Shown one piece after another: positions 33,401 through 44,832 of a stretch of 64,000 nucleotides of DNA; positions within the stretch are counted from its first letter, which is position 1, and each line of letters begins with the position of its first letter. A model generated the notes under the pieces. It ran no database searches. It worked only from the letters and a program-made list of their open reading frames with translations, and was not told the origin of the DNA. A program made the translations under genes and the position numbers. Source of the DNA: Diphasiastrum complanatum (lineage: Eukaryota; Streptophyta; Lycopodiopsida; Lycopodiales; Lycopodiaceae); contig CM055099.1 in the NCBI GenBank assembly GCA_029204225.1, positions 69,233,349-69,297,348 of the forward strand, in the 5' to 3' direction.

Positions 33401-33934
33401 CTATCTTTTGGTCTAAGATATCGTATAGGACAGCTTCGAGTCTCTTCTCATCAGCTTGCTATCGAGACAGGTAGATACACAGACACTCCCAGATTGCAGC
33501 GGATATGTCAGCTTTGTTCTCTTCAGGAGGTGGAAGATGAGTTTCATTTCATCTTTCGCTGCCCAGTATACTATGAGATTAGAGGACGATACCATTGTTT
33601 ATACCGAGATATTCCCCTCACGTTGAGCTCCTTCCTCGAGTATCCAGATGCTAGATGTGTGGGTCTTCTTTTGAGAGAGATGTATATTTTACGAGCTTCA
33701 CTTCTACCTACGCTCTCAGATATGGATTCCAGTCAGGCTCACATTACTCAGTTCTTCCAGAAGCGAGACAGAGTGGATATTTCGGTTGCGGATTTTGACG
33801 TCCCCGTCCGAAGATCGAAGACACAGAGAGTTTCGGCTCGATCCAGTGCTACTAGATCTTCATACGCCTCCCACCAGCCTACATCACGACCCACTACTAC
33901 CATCACTCATTACTTTCGGCTTGCTCGTAGCTAG
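30383..33934 (+). CDS. LINE B2 ORF2 polyprotein: AP endonuclease and reverse transcriptase, about 1183 aa
   Basis: Open from the codon after the ORF1 UAG to TAG 33932. Numbering from the TTG at 30431: endonuclease about 1-260 (WNCNG, AETHE, YFAPQTS, GDFNA near 148, GGHSVVDYF, SDHS near 255), linker, then RT about 500-760 (NYRTIMIGH, FVDFRKAFDSVPR near 596, GVKQGCPLSPTLFALYIDDL, YADD near 696, KKTKIMVFN, TYLGVLFS). A C-terminal Cys/His motif is near 1024 (CQLC, H, C; CX2CX9HX4C). No RNase H is seen. The first two catalytic endonuclease motifs lie before the first in-frame AUG, so an AUG start would give a dead enzyme; readthrough or re-initiation is needed. All key residues are present. Confidence 0.92.
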   Translation, partial: ELGAPGYRSYPRSPTNLRLGFWNCNGFLSSSSAGDFADFIRKCDILLLAETHESLYHPLPNIQEYSWHSAFRPFVRGKTCRGSGGVACLYRDTTVQMVKQDPYARYIWLHIIGSLLGLPQDIYIAVCYFAPQTSVFAEFGGDPFQALSDDIAIFSQQGSILLAGDFNARTSSRQTEFHAATDLLRLYPLDMGLDRVSQDADTPATSFGEQLITLAETHALAISNGLTQWPSSSAYTCYPHGGGHSVVDYFIGSPALISHISDFSITPPTISDHSLLHISLGHITSSLQISCSLPTHKRIPFTQSGFTNYTTILSQLLANFPFMAPIDQQATFLSTSLLAAASSSFPTKTTSSHRSVHNRWYDAECRSLHNHVTYARSHSPATLKQCQKEYHRTTRTKKIKYLQSLCQKMINSLDSPSSSFFWKHFTRHSSTLAPIAIESWIEYATELYTTDSPPTSLSPRPDHCSLFTPDMVENAIKHAKLNKATDYDSLSVDFLKPVAHLISPYIAHAFNTAVTSGFPMAWCTNILHPILKAGDPMNVGNYRTIMIGHTLAKIYGSILQTVTGSFAETEGLHAMGQAGFRPGYSTSDQIFILRCIIEEARHRKQRIYCCFVDFRKAFDSVPRHLLFQRLSSLGFSEDTIAAIITLYERVLARFRDGSGWSSQIHSTIGVKQGCPLSPTLFALYIDDLERIIREEGGEGCPLADIIIPILLYADDVVLLSSSAAGLQSHLSALHHFCQRWGLTVNLKKTKIMVFNTNRQHMRDVIFYYDGLPIEIVTSYTYLGVLFSGPLLTFRPAATARLRKGHTALVHMERFCSTYYVQDPATRCLLFSATVSPVVLYSAETWCPDLSRDTWRDLTRIQILMLSRIIRAKPSVPHDIILAEFASPPLVVGAMFQIITFLHRVSDLDTSRYIVAALTSSCTIADQGAKHSWYRSVSALLQTWGLSALDLPNGTHAYIRQQIYRSYIRTIWSHPDPDRVKLHYYGTHLLRLDVSGLPILPVYLTQTLSFGLRYRIGQLRVSSHQLAIETGRYTDTPRLQRICQLCSLQEVEDEFHFIFRCPVYYEIRGRYHCLYRDIPLTLSSFLEYPDARCVGLLLREMYILRASLLPTLSDMDSSQAHITQFFQKRDRVDISVADFDVPVRRSKTQRVSARSSATRSSYASHQPTSRPTTTITHYFRLARS

Positions 33935-34115
33935 TTTCCTCCGCGGAGCAGGTGGTTAAGCTCTTGCTTTGTACCCTCACCAGCTGGTGGTCAAGCTTGG
34001 ATACTTTTTCTCTTAGAGACAGAGAGATCGATATTTTAGTTTTAGTTTTACTGTCTTTTCATTGGTAAATAAGTCCTTATGCGGACAATGCTTCTCACAT
34101 TTTGTACTCTCTTTT

Positions 34116-34144
34116 GTCTTATGTGCCCCTGGGCACCAAAAGAC
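34116..34144 (+). promoter_or_regulatory. LINE 3' stem-loop, B2
   Basis: Same as B1: GTCTT/AAGAC and GTGCCC/GGGCAC. Confidence 0.75.
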
Positions 34145-34168
34145 GTTAATAATAATAATTCTAATTCT

Positions 34169-35031
<863 letters not shown>

Positions 35032-35092
35032 CACTGCCATCTGTCCAGCCAGCCCTGCCATCTGTCCGCTGCCATTCTCTCTTGATCCATCG

Positions 35093-35169
<77 letters not shown>
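35032..35169 (+). mobile_element. Orphan LINE 5' leader scrap (G/H family) with (CT)n
   Basis: CTGCCATCTGTCCAGCCAGC and neighbouring bases repeat the leader of H at 36644 on. After about 65 bp the leader gives way to a (CT)n tract (35096-35169), then to the middle of an ORF2. Confidence 0.7.
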
Positions 35170-35173
<4 letters not shown>

Positions 35174-36572
35174 GAGACCTTTTTCTAGCCGTTTCCTATT
35201 TTCCACCAGACACATCAGTTTTCACATCAGATAAGGAGTCACCTTACTTGGATATCTCTTCAGACATTATCAGATACGAGAAGCGGGGTTATATTCTCCT
35301 AGCCGGCGACTTTAATGCCAGGACTGGATCCAGGCAGACAGAGTTTCATAGAGCAGAGGATGATCCACAGCAGATACATGCTTTAGACTGGGATGATCTT
35401 GGCCTCCGGCGACGATCAGCAGATGCAGAGGGTCCAGTTACCGCATATGGAGAGCTGATGCTTCAGTTGGGCGAGGCGCACGGATTGGCCATTTATAATG
35501 GCTTGCTGTAGTGGCCTGATTCAGGTGACTTTACCTGTTTTCCACATAGCGGAGGGAGTAGTGTCGTTGACTATTTCATGGGACTGCCGTCTCTCCTCCC
35601 CTACATTTCATCTTTCTTGGTTCACCGTACCACCCTGTCTGACCACTCATACCTCTCTCTCTCTATTGGCCTTCTTCACACCCCCTGTGCTAGTACATTC
35701 ACCCCTAGTAAAAAGACCGTCTACCGCTATAACCCTCAAAAAACCCCTATGTACAGGGAAACTTTATCTGATCTCCTGACTCATTTTCCATATGCAACAC
35801 TTATGACATAGACCGCATAACCCTTGGTATGACCACGAATCACATTTTCTCTCTCGGGATCATGCTGGATATCCTACTGTTCCCGGATATCTAGTGGATA
35901 GTATCTCACACAGACTGCGGATAGTGATGGGTCAGAGGATGAGTTTCATTTTCTCTTCAAGTGCCCAGCCTACTATGAGATCCGAGGGAGATACTACTGC
36001 TTGTTTCAAGATCATCCACTCACACTTTCTACCTTGATATCGTATGAGGACCCCCAGATGTGTTGCGCTGATGATCCGAGAGATGGCGGACCTGCGTATG
36101 GCGAGACTAGACACTGACACCTCCCCCTTGATACAGCTGAGCATACAGGAGTGTTTATCACGTCGGAGGCAGAGGCAGGAGAGTACTGATTCTGATGGAG
36201 AGGCTGAGATCCCGGACGCCTCCATGCATAGACGGCAGAGACAGTGTCGGCGACTAGAGGGACAGACAGCCCACAGACCACGATCTACAACTTCACGGCA
36301 GCAGAGACGCCACCGACCATCCACTCAGAGACGGAGAGACACAGTTCGTTCAGCAACAGTGTCTCAACATACCTTACATCACTACTTCATAGGCGGAGAG
36401 ACATTTATATGATGATAAGGCTCTCCTTGTCTATCATCATTAATTCATATTTACCTGTAGTCTTGTTTCTTTGTTCTTTTAGGTGGTAGAGCTTTCATGC
36501 TCCCACCGTCCATACTTGACATGTACCTTTTTCAGTCCTATGTACCTTAGGGTATTTCATGGACATTAATAA

Positions 36573-36643
<71 letters not shown>
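35170..36643 (+). mobile_element. LINE fragment G: endonuclease plus C-terminus, E-related
   Basis: Starts in the endonuclease (RDLFLAVSYFPPDTSVF, GDFNARTGS near 35305, SSVVDYFMG, SDHSYLSLS). Near 35810 it jumps to the C-terminal region (EDEFHFLFKCPAYYEIRGR), deleting the whole RT. A 3' UTR with an E-type stem-loop (36535-36564) and (CT)n to 36643 follow. A stop lies at 35509. Confidence 0.85.
36535..36564 (+). promoter_or_regulatory. LINE 3' stem-loop, copy G
   Basis: GTCC/GGAC basal stem and TACC/GGTA apical stem; AATAAAG follows. An upstream hairpin GAGC...GCTC lies at about 36488-36502. Confidence 0.65.
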
Positions 36644-36647
<4 letters not shown>

Positions 36648-37010
36648 CCATCTGTCCAGCCAGCCCTGCCATCTGTCCGCTGCCAGCCTGCCACCTGTCC
36701 GCTGCCCCTGCCACGTGCTGCCCTGCCCGCTGTTTGAGTCCTGACCCATGGCACCTCCTAAACGCACCCGTTCCCCATCTGCCACGCAAACAGCTGCCTG
36801 CGTGGCAGAACCTCCTGCCACGCAGGCAGCGCCTGCCTGCGGGCAGATACTGTTGATACGCAGGCAGTACTGGCTTGCGTGCCAGCCTCCGTCTCTGTCC
36901 CAACTTCCTCCTCCTCCTCTTCTTCCCCTTCCTCTTTTTCTTCCCCCTCCACAGACCCAGCTCCTACTCCCCTTCGAGCCAACCCTCCTGCTGGGACCCT
37001 AAACCCCCTA
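36644..37010 (+). mobile_element. LINE fragment H: 5' leader and ORF1 start
   Basis: Leader (CATCTGTCCAGCCAGCCCTG) follows (CT)n, then ATG 36748 (MAPPKRTRSPSATQTAACVA), an open frame rich in Pro and Leu, to about 37000. There the sequence switches to the opposite-strand segment below. No coiled coil or 3' end remains. Confidence 0.7.
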
Positions 37011-37532
37011 CTGCCCCACCCATCCTTTATACAGCTGGATAGTTTTCTGGCTGATCAGAGTGTTTTCGGATCCTAGATCAGAGATCCTCTGCTCCATTTC
37101 CTTCTTCTTATCCAGCATAGACTGGATCACTTGCCCAAGGCTGGAAACTAACCCTAGAGCATCACCAAAATCGACGGTCGTGGAGGTGGCAGCAACAGAA
37201 GACCCTGATGGTACTGTCCTTGGTAGGCATGGAATAGGTGCCAAGGTCTCTTCTTCTTCAAAATTATCCTCTTCTTCAAACCCTTCAGGCACCGTGGCGT
37301 CGAACTGCTTTGGTGACTTTACAACTGTGTTGACCCGAAGTGTGGTTGGGCTACCCTGTGTGGGTGGTTGCTGACTGGCATCGTCGACACCAACAGTAGA
37401 TTCATGGATATGCCCGAATCCTCTTCCAGGGGATTGGGGTTCAAAGGGCACTGGGCTCTGGGGCATTTCAAAGATTTCGGTGGCCCCAAGGGGGTCGACA
37501 TCCAGGCTGCTTTTCTCACCACCTCTCTCCAC
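37008..37532 (-). CDS. Unassigned minus-strand ORF, 174 codons, acidic with coiled-coil end
   Basis: An uninterrupted ORF on the strand opposite to all LINEs. Ser/Pro/Gln-rich N-terminal half, an acidic patch (EEEDNFEEEETLAP), then VIQSMLDKKKEMEQRISDLG with heptad-like spacing, as in LINE ORF1 proteins. Its first about 12 codons overlap antisense LINE I sequence, so the foreign segment is really about 37011-37496. It may be an inverted ORF1 piece. It is unlikely to be a host exon because flanking host exons join in phase without it. I do not recognise it. Confidence 0.35.
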   Translation of the reverse strand: MERGGEKSSLDVDPLGATEIFEMPQSPVPFEPQSPGRGFGHIHESTVGVDDASQQPPTQGSPTTLRVNTVVKSPKQFDATVPEGFEEEDNFEEEETLAPIPCLPRTVPSGSSVAATSTTVDFGDALGLVSSLGQVIQSMLDKKKEMEQRISDLGSENTLISQKTIQLYKGWVGQ

Positions 37533-39880
37533 ACTGCCGCTTCACTAACCTTCCCTACCAAACCCCATCCCAGTAACACGAGACGCAAACCTCGCCCATT
37601 GCACCCTCCATGGTACGATACTGAGTGCCGTTCTCTTCATCAGTCAGTAACCTATTCACGTATCCATGCTCCACATTTACTTCGATCGTCCCGCCGCTCT
37701 TACCGTCGTGTTCTCCGTCGTAAAAAGCGTGCCTATGATAATTCTGAAGGGAAACGTCTGGTTGACCTTCTTTTCAGTTCTTCTACGGGCGCTTTTTGGC
37801 GTGAGTTCATTCCCCGCTCTCCACCACCTCTCTTGGAAGACCTCCGCATTTGGACTGCTTATGCCACTAGCTTGTATACCATTCCCACCGACTCACCTAT
37901 CTGTATATCTCCACGACCATCTGAGTTCTCCTTCTTCACATCTGATATGGTCCTTGCAGCCATTAAGAAGATGAAGTCCCATAAAGCCAGAGATATTGAA
38001 GACCTCGAGTCTGAACTCCTTTCCCATGCGTCTGACTTACTCGCCCCCACCATAGCCACTCTTCTTAATTTCGCAGTTGTTTCTAGTTTCCTATCGTCCT
38101 GGTGCACTAACATTATCCACCCCATCCATAAGAATGGTGACCCCATGGTTCCGAGTAATTACCGCACTATCATGATTGGGCATGTCTTGGCAAAGCTATA
38201 TGGTACTATACTTCAGTCTGTTGTGAGTTCAGAGGCGGAGACTAGGAGACTACATGCTATGGGTCAGGCAGGTTTTCGGGCCCATTACTCTACTACAGAT
38301 CACATCTACACACTACGGGCCTTGATTGAGGAGGCTAAGCACAGGAAAGAGAGGGTTTACGTTGTTTTGTGGACTTCAGGAAAGCCTTTGATTCCGTTCC
38401 TCGCTCATTGCTCATTTAGAGACTCCGAGACCTTGGCTTCTCCACTGACATCATTCTTGCTGTGATGGCACTTTATGAGCGCGTCCTAGGATGTTTCCGG
38501 CAGAGCAGTGGCATAACTGATCATATTTGGAGCACTACTGGGGTGAAGCAGGGTTGCTCCCTCTCACCGGTCCTCTTTGGCTTGTACATTGATGAGTTGG
38601 AGCGAGTCATTACACAGTGTGGTGGTACCGATTGCAGGCTAGGGGACATCTTGATTGCTATCCTTCTTTATGCCGATGACGTGGTATTGGTCTCACCGAC
38701 CAGAGAAGGTCTACAGAGACAGTTGGATTGCTTACATGCATTTTGCACCAGATGGGGCCTAGGGGTGAACATTGGGAAGACCAGGGTTAGGGTCTTCAAC
38801 ACTTCTCGAGCATTCATGCAGCGACAGGAGTTTACTTTTGATGGACAGGTTCTAGAGGTGGTCCCTTCTTATACATACCTGGCAATCCTTTTCTTGGGTC
38901 CTACTTTTAGTATGAGACAGGCCGCTACCACTCGACTGGGGAAGGGGCATGCCTCCCTTGTTCAGCTAGAGCGATTTTGTTTCAGGAAGTCCATCCAGGA
39001 TGCTCGCAGTAAGTGCCGCCTCTTTGATACCATTGTCACCCCCATGGCTCTATATGCGGCAGAGGCATGGTGCACGGGCCTCCCCTCTTCACACTGGGCC
39101 AACCTTTCACGATTATAGACCACCATGCTAGCTCGGTTGATTCGAGCAAAGCCTTCTGTCCCACATGAGATTCTTTTGGCCGAGTTTGCAGTTCCACCTG
39201 TACAGATCGAGGCAGCTCTTCAGCTCATCACCTATATTCAGAGGATACAGGCACTGCCAGAGATAGACAGACGATACATACAGATTGCACTTTCATCCTC
39301 ACAGGGCCTTCATGATCAGGGCTATAGACTATCATGGTTCTCTCAGGCATCTCACCTCCTACTTGAGTCATTTGGTATGTCCATCACTGCGCTTTTCTCG
39401 GGTACCCATCAGTATATCAGACGATTTCTCTATCGAGCATACCTAGAGCGGACTTGGAGCAGCCAGTTAGGAGTTAAGCCAGATTTCTACCGGACCTACT
39501 TTTTGGAGCTAGATGTATTAGGGACCCCAGTCATGCCACACTACTTGGATTCAGAGCTATCACATTGCCTCAGATTCACACTGGGACAGCTCAGGGTGTC
39601 TTCTCACCAGCTAGCTATTGAGACAGGGAGGTTCCATGGTATTCCCAGAGTGGAGCGGATTTGCCAGTTGTGCTCCCTCGGTGAGGTGGAGTTTGAGGAG
39701 CATTTTATCTTCAGTGCCCGGTATATATGAGATCAGAGGGAGATATCACTGCTTGTTTCGAGACATACCTACCACTCTACGTTCTCTCATAGCCTATGAG
39801 GACCCACGGTGTGTTGCGCTGATGGTTCACGAGATGTTCATATTGCGGAGAGATCTACACGGGACATCCCAACCTCATTA

Positions 39881-39910
39881 GTCTTATATGCCTTTTGGCA
39901 TGGAAAAGAC
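39881..39910 (+). promoter_or_regulatory. LINE 3' stem-loop, copy I
   Basis: GTCTT/AAGAC and ATGCC/GGCAT, kept although upstream 3' UTR is deleted. Confidence 0.75.
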
Positions 39911-39917
39911 ATTAATA

Positions 39918-40500
<583 letters not shown>

Positions 40501-40502
<2 letters not shown>

Positions 40503-41300
40503 GCTATGGAGGGCGCCCTCCCTCTCTCTCGCAACTATAGTGGCGCCCTCCTATCCCTCGCTGCATCTCCCTCTCTGTCTTTCCCTTGCTGACCGTCGCC
40601 TTGCTGTCTGTCCATCGCTCCCTGTCCCTCGCTGCCTGACCCTCGCTCCCTTGCTGACCATCGCCTTGCTGCTGACCATCGCTCCTCTTTGCCTGCTGAC
40701 CATCACTCCTTGCTGCCTGTCCATCCCTCCATCGCTGATCCTGTCCCTCGTGCTTGTCCCTCCTCGCTGATCCTCGCTACCTGGCTGCCTTGGCTGATCA
40801 CCGCCCCATGTCCCTTGTCCCTCGCTCATCCGGTCCCTCCATCGCTGTCCCTCTCTCCTGTCCCTCCATCATTGTCCCTCCCTCTCTCTTCAGGCCCATC
40901 ATTGTACCTTCCTTCCTGGCCATTATGGTTGATTGGCAATCAGTGAATCGGAAGGGGAAAAAGAAAACCCCTCCAAATCCCTTTACCTTGCCACCTCCCT
41001 CTCCTGCTTCCTCTCCATCACCGATACCATCCAGTCCCGCAACCTCTACCTCTTCTCCTACTGCCCCCTCTACTCTTTCTTCCTCCTCTCCCTCTTTCAC
41101 CCCTTCATCTTCATCCTCTTTGTCTCCGACTCTTTCAGCTGAATTTTTGTTTGGTTTCCCACGCATTATTGAGTCTCTTCAAGACACCAATGTATCCTTG
41201 CTTGCGTTAATCAAGCAACAAGCATTCCAAATCTCCACTCTGGAGAATACGGTTTTGGTCCTCCAGGGCAAAGTTTCCAGGGAAAAGCTTTCCCAAAAAC
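40501..41300 (+). mobile_element. LINE fragment K: 5' leader and ORF1 start, no 3' end
   Basis: A leader with several TGACCATCGC/CCTCGCTG-type repeats, then ATG 40925 (MVDWQSVNRKGKKKTPPNP), a Pro/Ser region and a coiled coil (IKQQAFQISTLENTVLVLQG). LINE sequence ends near 41270-41310, where host-like or LTR-like sequence starts. Unlike 5' truncation, this leaves the head of an element, so a deletion or recombination removed its 3' part. Confidence 0.7.
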
Positions 41301-41310
41301 CTTGCCAAAA

Positions 41311-42240
41311 ATAGTAGTTTTTGCATCATGACACTCACCTTGCCTACGACTATCTAACAGTGCAAGAATCAACCTGATCTGAGTCCTACAAATCAAAAGG
41401 TCCCTCCCTACAAAATTGAGGTGCTTGTGGAAGATGTAAGTCTTCTCAAAAACTTAAGCACCGATGTTTCTCTCACTCTCAAACTCACAGGCTACACAAC
41501 TTGATCCGATACCATGATTAATTGCAAGACCTAGCTATGGAGTATTTTAACTACAATTCTAGATCTACAATGAAGCTTGAGAAACTTAGCTACGGAAACC
41601 ATCAAACACAAGGGAAATGGCTTAAGCACCCACAACCAAAATTAAGAAGAGAGACTGAATTGATAGACAGAGAGAGACATGAGGGCATGAGTCCTCCTAA
41701 TCCTCTATGAGGCAAGCATGATAAGCATAAGTGGCAACCATATGATTGAGCTACTTGGCCAAGTGGCCCACCACCAACTTTTTCAAGTTACACATCTAAG
41801 GGGCCCATGTATTTATAGATAACATCCCCAATGATAATGAAGAACTTACAGTAACATAGTGCGTAGCCAAAGGGGTAAAATAAGCATTATTCTTCAACAT
41901 ATCGTTCTCGCACAAAACACATTTCACCAATAAAAGCAACCCTAATTACCTAACATGCACACACTTACACGAAGAGAACTTCATTAAGTACCATAGACAA
42001 TACAAGGATTTACCACACGTGTGCAATGTGACGGGGAGGAGCCACACTCCAAGGACCCAACATGCTCCAACAACCCCGTACTTGTAGCTTGAGCTAGGCC
42101 ACTTATGTTGTCTTGGACTTGCCAAGTACAAATAGTAATTGTGTGATTTACTTAGTGCCAAATGAACTTGATTGAGTGTGCCACAAGTTTTGACCTCAGA
42201 AATGAACTATCACCTTGAAGTAGGTATTTAAAGGAATCAT
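41311..42240 (-). other. Possible LTR-like segment, minus strand
   Basis: On the minus strand a TGTTGGAGCATGTTGGGTCC start-like sequence (about 42077-42058) is followed by a TATA-like TATAAATACATGG near 41820. No termini or duplication could be confirmed. No ORF is seen. Confidence 0.25.
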
Positions 42241-43237
42241 AATGGCATTTATTTTACTTAATGACTGGGATCCCTTTCTACTAGTAAAATAATCATTTCA
42301 TGGGGCATTGACTTCATATTTTATACATGACACATTTGATAAATATGTACAACAAATTGGCTAGTCGTTCATATTGAATAAAAACCATAAAGAGCCATTC
42401 CAAGGTTCATGTAATATGTCGTGAATTCTTGGAAGACTCACAAATATTTCTTTCCAGTTCGTTTGAAAATGCATGTTGACATAAACCAATCAGAAACATC
42501 TTTGCAGGAAGTTAAAACCAATTAGATAGGTCCTAGGCTTTTGAACCAAGTTGAAGACATATCAACAATTTGAAAACCTTAAACCTGATTCATAGTCTCC
42601 ACGGTTTGTAGATGTTAGAACTGAAACTTGTAATACCTCTTCCATAATTGCTTAGCTTTCTAGAAACGCGTCCGGAAACGCATTCAGAAACGCAAACGCG
42701 TCCAGAAACACATTCAGAAACGCATTTCTGATTTAGGGCAGCGTTTCTCAGAAACATTTTTTTTTGAAACTTTTGGGGCAATGGGTATCAAATTAAAGCA
42801 TTAGTTAAGGGCAGTACATTTATGTAGGTTGTCGAATGTTTCGGGTACAATGTGGTACAGGCTTCACATTACATTTCAACACAGTGATACATTTCACAGT
42901 CATACAGAACCTAAGTATACACAGCTTAAATATTTTAGTAGAACCATAAGTCAGCATTGTTCCAATGAATCTGATTGCAAAAGATTATTGTAACATATAA
43001 GTCAATCGAAACAAATTACAGGTACATAGTCGTAACACCCCCATGTATTTTATGCCTTTTTGCAGTTTAAAAGCAATTTCCTATTAGCACATGGGAAAGA
43101 GGTTTTAATATGACCCAGATATACTTGAAAAATATATAATTCAGGCACGACCTGACTTCAACAGGAAAAGAAACAATGCCAAATAGGAAACTGAGCACGT
43201 TATACATTGCCGAACAAATGAGCTAAGAAGGTCGGAC
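42241..43237. other. Host intron, little recognisable
   Basis: AT-rich sequence up to exon 5. Apart from the 30-bp repeats nothing can be assigned. Confidence 0.5.
42664..42723. repeat. Two 30-bp tandem repeats, GAAACGC-rich
   Basis: Two 30-bp units (42664-42693, 42694-42723) with two mismatches. A GCGTTTCTCAGAAAC inverted motif lies just after. This may be the end of an unrecognised transposon. Confidence 0.6.
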
Positions 43238-43507
43238 CTGAACAAGAAACAGTAACATGTCAGAAAGGACTTCCAGGAGCCATGCTTCAAACTCCACAAC
43301 TGCTCTTGGAGTTGCCTGTTGTACTCTCAAATCACTTAATGAGCTGCTGACTGAACCATTCTCAGAGACCTTGAACATGGCTTCTTCATGAACATCTTCA
43401 TGATCTTCACTGTGTGATGGTTCAAGTAGATGTGCATGGATTCCCAGGTTCAACATCAGATCAAAAGCACGGATCCGTACTGCTTTGACTGAAGAACTCA
43501 GCATTCC
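43238..43507 (-). CDS. Host gene exon 5 of the window
   Basis: This 270-bp exon (90 codons) runs from TTTTTTCAG|GGA to CAG|GTCCGA. The peptide contains SSSVKAVRIRAFDLMLNLGI, an acidic/His-rich linker (HSEDHEDVHEE), and a helix ending WLLEVLSDMLLFLVQ. The part 'RIRAFDLMLNLGIHAHLLEP' is the segment I find most recognisable as the conserved plant family. It joins in phase 0 to exon 6, whose first residues VEEQEEGVW continue the motif, although 20.5 kb of LINE-filled intron lies between. Confidence 0.9.
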
Positions 43508-43980
43508 CTGAAAAAACAGTATCTTTTAGAGGACTTATGAAACTGCAACACTTCCAAGGTCAATCCAAATCAGCACTGAGAAAGGGTTATCCTGTTCATA
43601 CACATGCAATCAAGTGAATGCTATTTAGATTCAAAAAAACTGCAAATTCAACCTCTAGTGTACTCTTCGGCAAAATACATGGGCTGCTATTATTCAGCAA
43701 ATTCACTATAAACTACTTTCACATTATCTAACATCTTTAAAATAGCACGAGATCTGTTGGTGCCTCTCTACATTCTATATTCCAGGGCAACGATCAGGCC
43801 AATGAATTTTGGTTTGGAAGTGAAATAAGCATGAAGATATATTGTAAAGTAAAAAGTGCTGCAATTATTAAAGCCAAAACTAATACCTAGACTGCATGGG
43901 AGTTTTAAAGTGATCCTTGGAATAAACAAAAAACATTGAAACATCACAGGAACAAGTATTTCAGTTTCAAATAACTGTAC

Positions 43981-44032
43981 CTCTAAGATAGACAAAGTAA
44001 GGGGAGCTGCCGTCCGAGAATCTGCCATGTAC
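43981..44032 (-). CDS. Host gene exon 4 of the window (52 bp)
   Basis: This short exon encodes YMADSRTAAPLTLSILE. The acceptor is CTTATAG|G and the donor GAG|GTACAG. Its first base completes the Met codon begun 10.6 kb upstream, and it ends on a codon boundary, in phase with the next exon. From memory, plant homologues carry a similar 'TAAPLTLSMLE' segment just before a conserved helix. It is too short to find without its neighbours. Confidence 0.8.
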
Positions 44033-44832
44033 CTATAAGAGTTCTCAATTTCAGTGAAAAATCCAAGCATTGACACTCGGAGCAGATTAGTAATGATAAC
44101 ATAATCCAGTATCAGATTGGAAGCATCATATCATAGAAAAATAGATGAAACATGTACACATCAATCAAGAAGTAAAACATTCATGAACTGATTCCCTTTC
44201 CATAAGGATTTGCTTGCCTTGGGATTTAGCTTCATGTCCTAGCAGAGAATCAAACTCTGCAAAAGGACTCTATGTGAATGAACATCATGCTCCAGGTTGT
44301 GCAGCTAATTCCACCTTCTAGCCCTATTTTCAATTTTTCTAAGACTCAAAGCAAACGAAGGCAGATTATGACTATGAATGTGACATGACCTCATTATGCC
44401 GGCAGATAATAATGTTATCTTGAAGTCCATCGACATTTAAACAAAAATGTAGCTTATAAATAGTCCAAAAAGAATTTCTCAAGAGATTGCATCTCATAAA
44501 AAGTCAAAACGTGTGGCTCATAACAAATTTGAGCTGTAAAAAGGGCATGCCTTCCTATCTTTTACGTGTGGGGAAGAACTTTCTAGTGACCTTTCCACCA
44601 AGTTACCAACTTCAATAATCGTTCATTTAATGGCTGGACCTGTAGGCCTCACCATCAATCTACAATTGCTTTACTTGGTGGAAAGGTCGCTACAAAATTT
44701 ATTCACAATACAAAAGAGCTCAATATAGACAACTTGAAATACCAACGCATATCATTTGTAAGCATACATGGACATAAAAATTGGCAACTTATACGAAATG
44801 AAAAGTGAAATCTCAAAAGAATAAGCTCGGAC

